A stretch of DNA of 37,037 bases, from assembly GCA_002311345.1 (NCBI GenBank), contig DCAA01000033.1, positions 12,978-50,014 of the forward strand. The letters are read 5' to 3'. Under the pieces are notes generated by a model. It was not told where the DNA came from. It saw only the letters and a program-made list of their open reading frames with translations, and did no database searches. The number at the start of each line of letters is the position of its first letter. Positions within the stretch are counted from its first letter, which is position 1. Origin of the DNA: Planctomycetes bacterium UBA1146 (lineage in GTDB: Bacteria > Planctomycetota > UBA8108 > UBA1146). The position numbers were made by a program, and so were the translations under genes. Of the stretch, positions 17,471-25,852 are shown piece by piece.

Positions 17471-19438
17471 TCACTGAACGACTGCCGAACCGCTTTCGCA
17501 TGTCGCCTGACCATGGATTCTGGCGGTCTGACCTCCTTCATCCGCATCCAACTCTATCGAGACAAACCCCGCCAACTGCCAATCGAGAGGAAGTTGAATC
17601 ACCGTATGTCTGTCGAAAGGTGGATCCACCAGCGGAGAAAAACTCTCGATTCCGTATCGTGCAACACGAGAGATCCGGACCCCATCGATGTTGGCCTGGA
17701 TGGAATCGGTCGGACTCCCGGATCGATTTGGATCGGCCCCCACGATGAAGGGCAAGGCATTGGTGGTCCTGTCACCAGAAGCTGCAGTCCGTCCCACCAG
17801 CTGACCATCAAGATATACGCGCACCTCGCTCCCATCATAGACTCCGGCGACATGGTGCCAGCGATCCGGCTGTATTCGAGCACTCTTCGCCTCGGCGACC
17901 TTGTATGCCCCTGCGACGTGAACCATAAAACTCGGGGTTCCATCATCGAGGAAGATGCCGTACTCGGACTGGTTGGTCTTGCACAGAAACGGCTTCCTGC
18001 CCTCCAGATCGGAAATTTGAACCCACCCCTCCAGGGTGAAGGCACCTTGAGAAAGTGGGATCTGCTCTGTCGCGACGATGACGCAATCACCGGGTCGCTT
18101 GAGAGACAGATGGCCGCCATCCCTCGACCTCGAAGGCAGACCCGAAAGATCGAGCGGAACCACGATTCTCCTGACAGGGACCTCGATAGATTTTGCATTC
18201 TCATCATCGAAGTAGCATGCGACATCGATCACGGGAAGAGCACGCGATCCCTCGAGGATCGCACCATCAAGACTGACCTTCACCACCAGATCACGAGTTA
18301 CCCCGGGTCCGAGCACGACTTCCCGCGTCGGAAACTCGACTTCTCCACCAGGATTGGAAAGAAATATCCGAAGAGTCGCTGAATCGACCGGATTTCGTAG
18401 CGTCAAACTCAGTGGCTTGGGGAAAAGTGATGCATCTTCGACGGGTAAGCCACCGCGGAAGGTTGCGATGTCCGCTGCCAGCAATCGTTCCGACAGAGCA
18501 CGCCGTTTTGGTGTGAAATGGCGAGGGTCAAGCAGACTCCCGACTGGAACCACCGCCACATCAATCCCTGAGGGGCGCACCGTGACCAGGTTCCAGTGGT
18601 GAACCCAGCCCGCACCCGGATAATCGTGCGCTTTTCCTCCCCCGGTGGTCGCCAGGGTAAAGTAATCGATCCCATCCTTTTTTCCGCCGTAATGGAGTCG
18701 ATGGATGTGACCGGCAAAAACGGCCTCGACATTTCCGGCTGCGGCCAGTCGATCGTGAACCGCATCCCAGTTGGCTCCTTTGTAATAGTTCGAAATCCAC
18801 CGAGGGTGATGAAGGAAGACAAACACCTTTTCGAGCGAGGCGGTGTTCTCCAGTACACCGTCGAGCCACTGCAACTGCCGGTCGGTGAAACGCTGACAAG
18901 CCGGGTCAGAGAAGTTCTTGCGCCCTGTCTTTGGATCTCCTTCATCACTGTAGAGGATCACGAAGGCACATCCCTTGTGTTCGAACCAGTACCACAGCGG
19001 ACCGAAATGTTGCTCGTAGTCCGATTCGTGCTCGTCATCCGGACGTCCCTTGCCACGCCAGTAGACATCGTGATTGCCGGCTACCGGATACCAGGGCCGG
19101 GACAAACGTCCCATCGTTTCGATGAACTCGGCCGCCTGGATCAACCACAACGGGCGCTCGTTGTAACCATTGATCAGGTCCCCGACCGTCAATACCAGAT
19201 CCGGTTCGACCAGGTTGATCTCTTCGACAGCTCGAGCCAGGACCCGGATGCCCTCAGCAGGTCCTCCGGTTCGATCACCCATGATGGCGAATTGCCACAT
19301 CACCTCTTCATCGGGAGCGATCAGGGAACGTGTCCCCTCCCGGTTGGTCTTGACCGGTTCATCTGCCCCAAGACCTTCCACAACAGGGTTCCATAACAGG
19401 AATGTCAACACGAGAATGACGCAGGTTTGGTTAGTCAT
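17471..19438 (-). CDS. secreted calcineurin-like phosphoesterase with C-terminal LamG domain
   Basis: A 655-residue exported protein. A near-perfect GGAGGTGA lies before the ATG, followed by a signal peptide (MTNQTCVILVLTFLLW). Residues 45-310 form a metallophosphoesterase domain with the metal-ligand blocks GDRTGG, VGDLINGY, GNHD, LHHPRW and AGHIHRLHYGG. A linker of beta-rich sequence follows (about 310-440). Residues 440-600 have the LamG/concanavalin-like signature FTLEGWVQI...RWHHVAGVYDGSEVRVYLDGQLVG. This domain pairing is common in planctomycete exoproteins that act on phosphoesters attached to polymers or surfaces; the substrate here is not evident. It is convergent with the dockerin-like gene and divergent from the DUF309 operon. 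Confidence 0.88.
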   Translation of the reverse strand: MTNQTCVILVLTFLLWNPVVEGLGADEPVKTNREGTRSLIAPDEEVMWQFAIMGDRTGGPAEGIRVLARAVEEINLVEPDLVLTVGDLINGYNERPLWLIQAAEFIETMGRLSRPWYPVAGNHDVYWRGKGRPDDEHESDYEQHFGPLWYWFEHKGCAFVILYSDEGDPKTGRKNFSDPACQRFTDRQLQWLDGVLENTASLEKVFVFLHHPRWISNYYKGANWDAVHDRLAAAGNVEAVFAGHIHRLHYGGKKDGIDYFTLATTGGGKAHDYPGAGWVHHWNLVTVRPSGIDVAVVPVGSLLDPRHFTPKRRALSERLLAADIATFRGGLPVEDASLFPKPLSLTLRNPVDSATLRIFLSNPGGEVEFPTREVVLGPGVTRDLVVKVSLDGAILEGSRALPVIDVACYFDDENAKSIEVPVRRIVVPLDLSGLPSRSRDGGHLSLKRPGDCVIVATEQIPLSQGAFTLEGWVQISDLEGRKPFLCKTNQSEYGIFLDDGTPSFMVHVAGAYKVAEAKSARIQPDRWHHVAGVYDGSEVRVYLDGQLVGRTAASGDRTTNALPFIVGADPNRSGSPTDSIQANIDGVRISRVARYGIESFSPLVDPPFDRHTVIQLPLDWQLAGFVSIELDADEGGQTARIHGQATCESGSAVVQ

Positions 19439-19515
19439 CGGTTCACCTCCGGTCCGTGGTCAATGTAACCTGTCCCTGCGGATTGTCACGGACTCACCGA
19501 TCAGGAAGGATTGCA

Positions 19516-19995
19516 TTGCAGCCCCCTCGTTATGCTGCTCAAACGCCGATTCCGGAAGTACCTTACTTGCCAGGGATCAACTCCCGGCCTGCTGATTTTC
19601 AGGTCACGACCTCCCCCACCAGCGAGGACTGGCGTAAAGACATGGGGTATCTCCATGGCATCGACCTCTTCAACCACGCCTGTTACTGGGAAGCACACGA
19701 AGCCTGGGAACATCGCTGGCTTCATGTGACTGAGAAAAAACTGTTACGCAAACACCTACAGGGGTTGATCCAGGCCAGTGCTGCGCTTCTGAAACTGGTT
19801 TCGTCACAGCCTGAACCGGCACGGACCATCTGGGAGCGTGGTCGGACACGATTGACTGCGATCGCCGCCGACGCGCCGGAAAAGATTTATCGAGGAATCG
19901 AGATTGCTCCATTGATCACCACACTCGATGCACTCATCGACAAAGGAAGTGCTGATTTCAATGCTCCTACGATCATCTTGGTCGGTTGGACCTGA
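19516..19995 (+). CDS. DUF309 domain protein
   Basis: A 159-residue helical protein. The family core is clear: GIDLFNHACYWEAHEAWEHRW followed by LRKHLQGLIQASAALLK. The TTG at 19516 is chosen because AGGAAGGA ends five nt before it and because the resulting N-terminus (PPRYAAQ...PEVPYLPG) matches how such proteins usually begin; a GTG at 19456 in frame has no such site. The His/Glu/Trp pattern suggests a small buried polar site, but the family has no established activity. Its TGA overlaps the start of the 35-codon ORF (TGATG), making it the first gene of a coupled series with the glycosyltransferase and PAP2 genes. Confidence 0.82.
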   Translation: MQPPRYAAQTPIPEVPYLPGINSRPADFQVTTSPTSEDWRKDMGYLHGIDLFNHACYWEAHEAWEHRWLHVTEKKLLRKHLQGLIQASAALLKLVSSQPEPARTIWERGRTRLTAIAADAPEKIYRGIEIAPLITTLDALIDKGSADFNAPTIILVGWT

Positions 19996-20102
19996 TGAAA
20001 TTTCTTCCGGCAAATCTGCTGGTTTATCTGCGCTCTCTGACCGGAAATCGGTCGCTGTCGCCAGTCGGTATCGTCGACCAGGGTCCAGGTGGGGATGAGT
20101 GA
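19995..20102 (+). CDS. candidate 35-residue microprotein coupled on both sides
   Basis: ATG 19995 shares its A with the DUF309 TGA (TGATG), and its own TGA (20100-20102) shares its A with the ATG of the glycosyltransferase (TGATG). The peptide starts MKFLPANLLVYLRSLTGN and ends GPGGDE: a short amphipathic or partly hydrophobic first half and a polar tail. It fills the gap between the two larger genes exactly. Either it is a real microprotein, or it is a translated linker that delivers ribosomes to the membrane enzyme. No family is recognised. Confidence 0.5.
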   Translation: MKFLPANLLVYLRSLTGNRSLSPVGIVDQGPGGDE

Positions 20103-21676
20103 TGGTCCGAACCGGTAGTTCGGCCCTGATTCCTATCCTGTTACCTCCGGCTGTCATGTTGTTGGCCAGGATCGTCTTTCAGGGCATTCTCTTTCCCACC
20201 GAACTCAGTGGAGATGAAGCCCAGTACTGGGATTGGTCGCGCCACCTGCAACTCTCCTACTACACCAAGGGTCCTCTGGTCGCCTGGCTCATCGCCGCTA
20301 GCACATCGCTCTTTGGAAATACTGAACTCTCGATTCGCATCGGAAGTTATCTTGCTCACGCCATCGCGGGAATTGCTGTTGGTTTCCTGGGCCTGCAAAT
20401 TTCGGATGGTTCTCGACGGATCACCTGGATCACTGCCATCGGATTCCAATGCGTTTTCGCCTACCAGATCGCCGGGTCGTTGATGACAGTCGACATGACC
20501 ATGGTTGCCGGCTGGAGCATCGCCACATCCGCAGCGGTCTCAATGTTGCAACGATCGCACGACGGAAGATCGATACAGGCTCCCCTCACCCTGTGCGGGT
20601 TGGCGCTGGGCATCGCGTTTCTCGCCAAATACACGGCTCTGCTGGGATTGCTGGGAATCTTGATCGGTCTGTGGCCGATGAGAAAAAAACTATTTGAATC
20701 CAGGGGAGTTCGGGCCGGCTTGATGTGCGGCTCACTACTGTTTCTGGCCAGCCTCGCACCAGTGTTCATCTGGAATTTTGAACGTGGTTGGCCAACGATT
20801 CAGCATCTGGTGGGCCATCTGGAGTTCGCGAGAGTCGATACCGATCTGCGCACGTGGACTGGTTTCCAAATCCGCTGGCCTCTGACATACCTGCTGCAGA
20901 TCTTCACCGTCGCCGGTCCATTGTTGACCATCGCCATGATTCTGGGGATCCGTCAATACTGGCGAGATCCTCGACTCAGAGAAAATAATGCCCTTCGAAT
21001 CTCACTGTGGAGCGCTCTCCCGGTGCTCTTTTTCTACCTGCTGATTTCGCTCAAGACTCAAACAGAGGGTAACTGGGCGGTGGCAGCATATGCTTCCCTG
21101 GTTCCCTTTGCTGCCATCTGGCTCGATCGACATCTTGGTCTCTTCAGCGGCCTCTGGGTCTGGCGACTGATGTTGATTCGATCCAGTTTGACCCTATTGC
21201 TGATCCTCACCTTCCCCTACTGCGGACCATTGCTGCAGAGGGGGCTGCAGAAATTGGATATCTCCGTGACGGTACCAGTGCACAGGGTGATCGGTCACCG
21301 ACAGTTCGCCGATGAAGTTCGACAACGGGCCATTGAGGCGATCGGGCCTGCAGGGAATACGGCGCCCATCGTCTGTAACTATTATGATCTCACTGCACTT
21401 CTTGCCTACTCATTGCCAGAACAACCAACCGTATACTGCGCATCGGTCGCGCTCGGTTCGGGCCGGTCGGCATACGATGACTTTGAAGAGACCCGCTTTC
21501 CCCAATCACGTCTTTTCGATGTGGACCTGATTCTGGTCGGCTCCGACGAACAGCACTGGCGCAAATCTCTGGACTTCTCCCGGTTGGATCCGCTGGGAAT
21601 TGCCATCCAGAGAGGCCGTACTCGATCGATCTTTCATGGCAAGTTACGATCACCCTCCAACGATGAGGAGCACTGA
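20102..21676 (+). CDS. GT39/ArnT-like membrane glycosyltransferase
   Basis: A 524-residue polytopic protein with about ten hydrophobic segments and the GT39/ArnT-type N-terminal catalytic loop SGDEAQYWDWSRHLQLSYYTKGPLVAW, in which the Asp-Glu pair is the expected catalytic/metal site just after the first helix. Such GT-C enzymes transfer a sugar from a polyprenyl-phosphate donor onto lipid or protein on the outer face of the inner membrane. The last ~130 residues form a soluble C-terminal domain. The ATG at 20102 overlaps the microprotein stop; GTG 20099 is an alternative. The PAP2 phosphatase starts at the very next base after the stop, which fits a shared role in polyprenyl-phosphate metabolism. 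Confidence 0.87.
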   Translation: MVRTGSSALIPILLPPAVMLLARIVFQGILFPTELSGDEAQYWDWSRHLQLSYYTKGPLVAWLIAASTSLFGNTELSIRIGSYLAHAIAGIAVGFLGLQISDGSRRITWITAIGFQCVFAYQIAGSLMTVDMTMVAGWSIATSAAVSMLQRSHDGRSIQAPLTLCGLALGIAFLAKYTALLGLLGILIGLWPMRKKLFESRGVRAGLMCGSLLFLASLAPVFIWNFERGWPTIQHLVGHLEFARVDTDLRTWTGFQIRWPLTYLLQIFTVAGPLLTIAMILGIRQYWRDPRLRENNALRISLWSALPVLFFYLLISLKTQTEGNWAVAAYASLVPFAAIWLDRHLGLFSGLWVWRLMLIRSSLTLLLILTFPYCGPLLQRGLQKLDISVTVPVHRVIGHRQFADEVRQRAIEAIGPAGNTAPIVCNYYDLTALLAYSLPEQPTVYCASVALGSGRSAYDDFEETRFPQSRLFDVDLILVGSDEQHWRKSLDFSRLDPLGIAIQRGRTRSIFHGKLRSPSNDEEH

Positions 21677-22294
21677 TTGCTATCGACTATTCCCGTACAC
21701 CCCATTCCTCGCTGGGCCATCGCCCTCTCCCTGGTAGCGATGGGAATGGCGCTGGTGCTCGATGGCTGGATACTCGAGAAAATGCCGCCTGAAGGGACAG
21801 AATTCGGAGACCTGTATCATCTTCTTCGAAGCATCGGCTATCTACCGACATGGATCGCGTTCTGTCTGCTCTTCACCTTCGCCACTCAGAAGGAAAATCG
21901 GCTCTCTCGCCGAGGACCCGCCCTGATCATCGGGTTCACGGCTGCAGGATCTGGAATCATCGCCTCCATCCTCAAGGTGCTCGTCAGACGTCTCGATCCT
22001 CAACAGATGGCCGAGGGGAGCTGGCAACTGGCCCCCTGGGAGGGCAACTGGTGGGACGGCACCGATCTTTGTTTTCCCAGTGAACACGCTGCAGTCGCCT
22101 TTGGAGCCGCCATCGCCATCTCTCGGAGATGGCCCGGGGCGGCTCCACTGATGGTGTTGCTTGCGGCAGGTTGTGCCTCAGGAAGGGTGTTGGCGCGAGG
22201 CCACAACCCCAGTGACGTGATAGCGAGTTTGCTGGTGGCCCTCGGCCTCAGCTGGGCCATCGAACGCTGGTGTGCTGAACCGATGTCACGATAG
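21677..22294 (+). CDS. PAP2-family membrane phosphatase
   Basis: A 205-residue integral membrane protein starting at TTG with GAGGAG six nt upstream, inside the end of the glycosyltransferase gene. The three PAP2 motifs are present in order: KVLVRRLDP (motif 1), PSEHAAVAFG (motif 2, with Glu where many members have Gly) and GRVLARGHNPSDV (motif 3, with catalytic His and Asp). Enzymes of this family dephosphorylate undecaprenyl-pyrophosphate, phosphatidic acid or lipid A. Coupling to a GT39-like enzyme suggests recycling of the polyprenyl carrier or lipid modification. Confidence 0.88.
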   Translation: MLSTIPVHPIPRWAIALSLVAMGMALVLDGWILEKMPPEGTEFGDLYHLLRSIGYLPTWIAFCLLFTFATQKENRLSRRGPALIIGFTAAGSGIIASILKVLVRRLDPQQMAEGSWQLAPWEGNWWDGTDLCFPSEHAAVAFGAAIAISRRWPGAAPLMVLLAAGCASGRVLARGHNPSDVIASLLVALGLSWAIERWCAEPMSR

Positions 22295-22392
22295 GCAGTT
22301 ATCGTAAAAAGGCTATTCGACACACTTCGAGGCAATCGAGTACCCCGATGTTTCCACCCTGACATTCCGGACAAGAAAAGATGTCAATGTCG

Positions 22393-22412
22393 GGTCATTA
22401 GTAATAGTGACC
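22393..22412. promoter_or_regulatory. imperfect inverted repeat, likely ArsR operator
   Basis: GGTCA and TGACC arms flank an AT-rich centre (TTAGTAATAG); 14 of 20 positions fit dyad symmetry. It ends 14 nt before the ATG at 22427, where an ArsR-family repressor would bind to control its own gene. The rest of the 132-nt gap 22295-22426 shows no clear -35/-10 pair. Confidence 0.45.
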
Positions 22413-22426
22413 TCAAGACAGAAGAG

Positions 22427-22777
22427 ATGGGACCCCGCGTAACAACTATCATGAGTGCTATGGAAGAGTTCGGTTTCAACCCACTACTCGACTCCAGGCA
22501 TCTGGAGAAGGCCAGCGATTGCCTGCGTACCATCGCGCATCCAGTGCGACTACGGATGGTACAACTGCTGATGAGGGGCCGCTACAACGTCGGAGAACTG
22601 GCCAAATCCTGCGGTGTACAAAATCACATGGCATCCGAACACCTGCGCCTGATGCAGCGGGCGGGGCTTCTCATGAGTCGGCGAGAAGGACGGATGATCT
22701 ACTATTCCATCCGACAAAAGAGCCTGGTCGGATTGATGGAGCGAGTCGAATCGATGTACGACGGAGAGATATTCTGA
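22427..22777 (+). CDS. ArsR/SmtB-family transcriptional regulator
   Basis: A 116-residue winged-helix repressor. The core is typical: LRTIAHPVRLRMVQLLMRG, the recognition helix VQNHMASEHLRLMQRAGLL and the wing SRREGRMIYYSI. Two cysteines are present (about residues 32 and 62), the second in the alpha-3 helix near where ArsR carries its metal-binding CxC, but the ELCVCDL motif itself is absent (ELAKSCGV), so the inducer could be a metal, a thiol oxidant or something else. An internal ATG at 22451 is a possible alternative start. An inverted repeat upstream suggests autoregulation. No metal transporter is adjacent; the nearest candidate in the window is 20 kb away. Confidence 0.9.
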   Translation: MGPRVTTIMSAMEEFGFNPLLDSRHLEKASDCLRTIAHPVRLRMVQLLMRGRYNVGELAKSCGVQNHMASEHLRLMQRAGLLMSRREGRMIYYSIRQKSLVGLMERVESMYDGEIF

Positions 22778-22810
22778 GCAGGACGTCGACTTCGCCCTGA
22801 ACTCACCCGG

Positions 22811-24169
22811 TCAGAATCGGAACCCAAACTGAGCCGCAGCCCCCAGTTCATTCTTGTTTCCGGCCACAGCAAGATCGACATGAATCCCAAACGGAGAAAT
22901 CCCGATCCCTGCCGACAGCACACTTCGCTCGCTGTCTGACAGGTTGGCGCGATAACCTGCCCTCACTTGCCCCCATCCCCAGGGGTCCAACTCGACTCCG
23001 GTGGAGAGGTACTGACTTCCCGGGAGCCCATTGAATCCCTCTGTCTCCTGCAGGTCGAAGTCGACTGCGACGGTGCCCCACTCTTCCTGGCGGGCAGCTC
23101 CGACCTGAATGGTCGGGGAAATGGTGATGACGTTACCGGTCGGTTCGATGACTTGAGTGACCGGATCACGCCGATACCCCTTATATTTCTGCTCGATGAG
23201 ATTTTTCCCCACCATGCCGATGATCCAACCATCAGCTGTTTCCCGGGCAAAACCGATATCAATATTGAAATTCTCGTAATCGGTCTGGTAGTCGGTCACA
23301 TCGAAATCGCTGACGTCGGCGCTCAGTGCGCTGGCACTGTAGTCGAAGATCCGAGCCCTGACGAATTTAGGAGTCACACCGCAAGCAAAATCCCCCAGGT
23401 GAGTGGAAAGAGACACTCCCACTTCCATCCAACCCAATCCCATTACATCGACGGTGGATTCGATGTTGTCTTCGGAGAAATCAACGACCTGGACGTTGGT
23501 GATCTCCCCGGTATTTGGATCGACGTCGTAAGTGATGAAATCGGCCAGGGCATCGAGCTGAGCTGTGGTATTGCTGGCAGGATTGTCGAAATTGACCTGG
23601 TCGATGGCATCAGCAAACCCGCCGAGAAACGCTCCATCTCTGTAATTGAAGAGCGTTCCGAATGCGCCGTTTCCGGTCGTGTAAATTGCCCAGCCAAACT
23701 TCTGTCCGGTATCTCCGAGGGTCAAACCGATCCCCAGATTTGCCTGAACAGGGCTACCACCCAGTGCCCCCAGTGAATCGTTCAATTCATTGATGCTGGC
23801 AACCACCGCGGTGCTACTTGCCTCGCTAGGTGCAAGATTGAAGTTACTGATGGACGTCTGCAAACCATCCACGAGGTCCAGATTCTGGAAGGAATTCAGT
23901 TCATTCCGAAAATTGTTCGGATCATAGGCGCGCACTCCGAGTATTGGCCCATCGATCGAAAATCGTTCCCGCTCCTCGATGGAAAGAACCGCCGGATTGA
24001 AGAAGGGGGCGGTCGCTGGATTGGCCACCGCCACTCCGGTACCGCCCATACCCATCGAACGTGGGTCGAAACCACTCTGAGCAAACAAATTCGATGACAC
24101 CAGCAAGAGCGAAAAGGTGATCAGCAACACGACCGGGAGATAATAATTTCTGACGGTTCGATTCGACAT
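22811..24169 (-). CDS. outer-membrane beta-barrel protein (TraF_2/FadL-like)
   Basis: A 452-residue exported protein. ATG 24169 has AAGGGA upstream and begins a signal peptide (NYYLPVVLLITFSLLLVSSN, cleavage after FAQ). The mature N-terminus FDPRSMGMGGTGVAVANPA is the hallmark of the 'conjugal transfer protein TraF'/PorV/FadL-like barrels, followed by alternating strand segments (LGIGLTLG, FGWAIYTTG, GVSLSTHLG, GAARQEEWGTVAVDFDL) and the C-terminal AAQFGFRF, with the terminal Phe expected of outer-membrane proteins. Despite the family name there is no conjugation locus here. A structural or transport role in the outer membrane is inferred. The frame continues 89 codons upstream without a ribosome site. 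Confidence 0.8.
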   Translation of the reverse strand: MSNRTVRNYYLPVVLLITFSLLLVSSNLFAQSGFDPRSMGMGGTGVAVANPATAPFFNPAVLSIEERERFSIDGPILGVRAYDPNNFRNELNSFQNLDLVDGLQTSISNFNLAPSEASSTAVVASINELNDSLGALGGSPVQANLGIGLTLGDTGQKFGWAIYTTGNGAFGTLFNYRDGAFLGGFADAIDQVNFDNPASNTTAQLDALADFITYDVDPNTGEITNVQVVDFSEDNIESTVDVMGLGWMEVGVSLSTHLGDFACGVTPKFVRARIFDYSASALSADVSDFDVTDYQTDYENFNIDIGFARETADGWIIGMVGKNLIEQKYKGYRRDPVTQVIEPTGNVITISPTIQVGAARQEEWGTVAVDFDLQETEGFNGLPGSQYLSTGVELDPWGWGQVRAGYRANLSDSERSVLSAGIGISPFGIHVDLAVAGNKNELGAAAQFGFRF

Positions 24170-24526
24170 CACGTGATTCCCTTCGACGACAGGTAAGCAA
24201 CCGTTCGGATGAGCGATGCGGCAGCCTATCACAGTGGATACGGGACTTGGACGAGATCCCCACGGCTCTGATGAGCACTGATTCACCCCTCCACCGGCAA
24301 CCACAGTTGCTACCTCATCTAAGGTAAAGGGGAACCCCATCACGGACCGATCAACTCCGAGAAAACTCTCAACGCACAACGACGTGCTGATGCCAGTCGC
24401 TAACTGATTATTCTCATGACAGTTAGGAAATTCCACGAAAAGACACTTCCAAGCCGCAGTAATGGCCCTAACTTTGCACCAGCGTTGGGGAATCCCAGAG
24501 ACCCGAGTTGTAGGAAAGGAGACGCC
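24170..24526. other. 357-nt divergent intergenic region
   Basis: Separates the barrel gene (minus) from the lipoprotein pair (plus). It contains the AGGAAAGGAG site for the GTG at 24527 (24512-24521), but I see no convincing promoter, RNA gene or repeat in the remainder. Confidence 0.4.
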
Positions 24527-25852
24527 GTGAGAATTCTTCTCGCCGCTTTTTCGTCACTGATGCTGGCACTCCTGTTGGGGTGCGTCACGTTGCTGGTCGG
24601 ACCATCTTCAGCCTCGAAGGCCCCCAACACCGACAACCCGGATGGGACCCCAGCGGTCGAAACAGAGGTCGTTATCGCAAAGCTCGTCGTCCAGCCGAAG
24701 GAGCCCGTGGCTCCCTTCATCGACAATGCCATCGATTGGCTGGCCGACGCCCAGCACGAGAGTGGCGGCTGGGGTGCTGGATCCCACTCTGCCCAGGGTA
24801 TTCGCGATCCCCACAAGGTACAGACTGATCCGGCGACCACCGCGTTCACGGGGCTGGCACTGCTTCGTGTCGGAAGCGACCCGACATCGGGTAAATACAA
24901 GGACCATCTGCGCAAGGCCACCGAGTATCTGGTACGAATCGTCACCGAGGCAGATGCGAATGGTCCTGGCATCACCTCACTCAAGGGAACCCAGCCCCAG
25001 ACCAAGCTCGGCCAGTTCATCGACACCTCGATGACGCTGCAATTCCTGTCTCGAGTTCTTCCCACACTGCCCGAGTCCGATCCCCTCTTCCAGCAAGTCG
25101 ATGTGGCACTCGACAAGTGCCTCGCCAAATTACAGAACTCCCAGCTAGCGGATGGCAGCTGGGGCGGTGGCTCGTGGGCGGGAGTGCTCCAGTCGTCAGT
25201 GGGCTGTTCTGCGCTCGAGTTGGCTGCCGCAGCTGGTAAGACGCTCGATGTGTCTGTGCTCGCACGCGCTCGTGACCATCAGAAAGAAAATTTCGATGCC
25301 GATACCGGTCGATCTTCGGCACCGGACTCGGCCGGTATCGAGTTGTACGCCTTTGCCGGATCGCAGCGCGCTGCGGCCAGCGAAGCGGGAGCGGCTCGCC
25401 AGATCATCGATGAAGCAAAGAAAGACGGACGCCTGGCCGGGGACGCAGAATGCAATGAAGACAACCTGGTACTGGTCGGAATCGATCCGTCGAGGGCGCA
25501 AACTCTGGCACACGCTTACACGCTGAGCATCGCCCAGATCAAGGAACTCGACAACGAACACATGTTGAGTGGTTTCGGCAACAACGGCGGCGAGGAGTTC
25601 CTCAGTTACATGCTCACCAGTGAGTCACTGGTGCTCCAGGGAGGCGATGCCTGGCCGCTCTGGAAGCAGAAGATGAACACCCGGATGGCCAAGATCCAGA
25701 TCGCCAACGGCAGCTGGACCGGGCACCACTGCATCACCAGTCCGGTCTTCTGTACTGCAGCGGTCATCCAGTGTCTGACCGCCGATCGCGACTCGGAATT
25801 GCTGCGCGTCATCAATGAGCGAGATGCCACTAGCAAGCCCGAAAGCCTCTAG
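24527..25852 (+). CDS. lipoprotein with prenyltransferase/squalene-oxidase-like repeats (1)
   Basis: A 441-residue lipoprotein. GTG 24527 sits five nt after AGGAAAGGAG and starts a lipobox signal (MRILLAAFSSLMLALLLGC, Cys19). The rest is alpha/alpha-barrel-like, with the QW-type repeat signatures of the terpene-cyclase/prenyltransferase fold: ESGGWGAGSH, TTAFTGLALLRVG, LADGSWGGGSWAG, ANGSWTGHHC and SPVFCTAAVIQCL. There is no DxDD or DxxDD cyclase motif that I can see, so a catalytic terpene cyclase is unlikely; in Planctomycetota these lipid-anchored repeats are common and uncharacterised. The next gene starts at the base after its TAG and encodes a second protein of the same fold. Confidence 0.8.
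   Translation: MRILLAAFSSLMLALLLGCVTLLVGPSSASKAPNTDNPDGTPAVETEVVIAKLVVQPKEPVAPFIDNAIDWLADAQHESGGWGAGSHSAQGIRDPHKVQTDPATTAFTGLALLRVGSDPTSGKYKDHLRKATEYLVRIVTEADANGPGITSLKGTQPQTKLGQFIDTSMTLQFLSRVLPTLPESDPLFQQVDVALDKCLAKLQNSQLADGSWGGGSWAGVLQSSVGCSALELAAAAGKTLDVSVLARARDHQKENFDADTGRSSAPDSAGIELYAFAGSQRAAASEAGAARQIIDEAKKDGRLAGDAECNEDNLVLVGIDPSRAQTLAHAYTLSIAQIKELDNEHMLSGFGNNGGEEFLSYMLTSESLVLQGGDAWPLWKQKMNTRMAKIQIANGSWTGHHCITSPVFCTAAVIQCLTADRDSELLRVINERDATSKPESL

Noticed and set aside
24170..24436. N-terminal extension of the outer-membrane barrel protein
   Set aside because: Would bury the signal peptide at residue 90; ATG 24169 has AAGGGA and a normal signal sequence.
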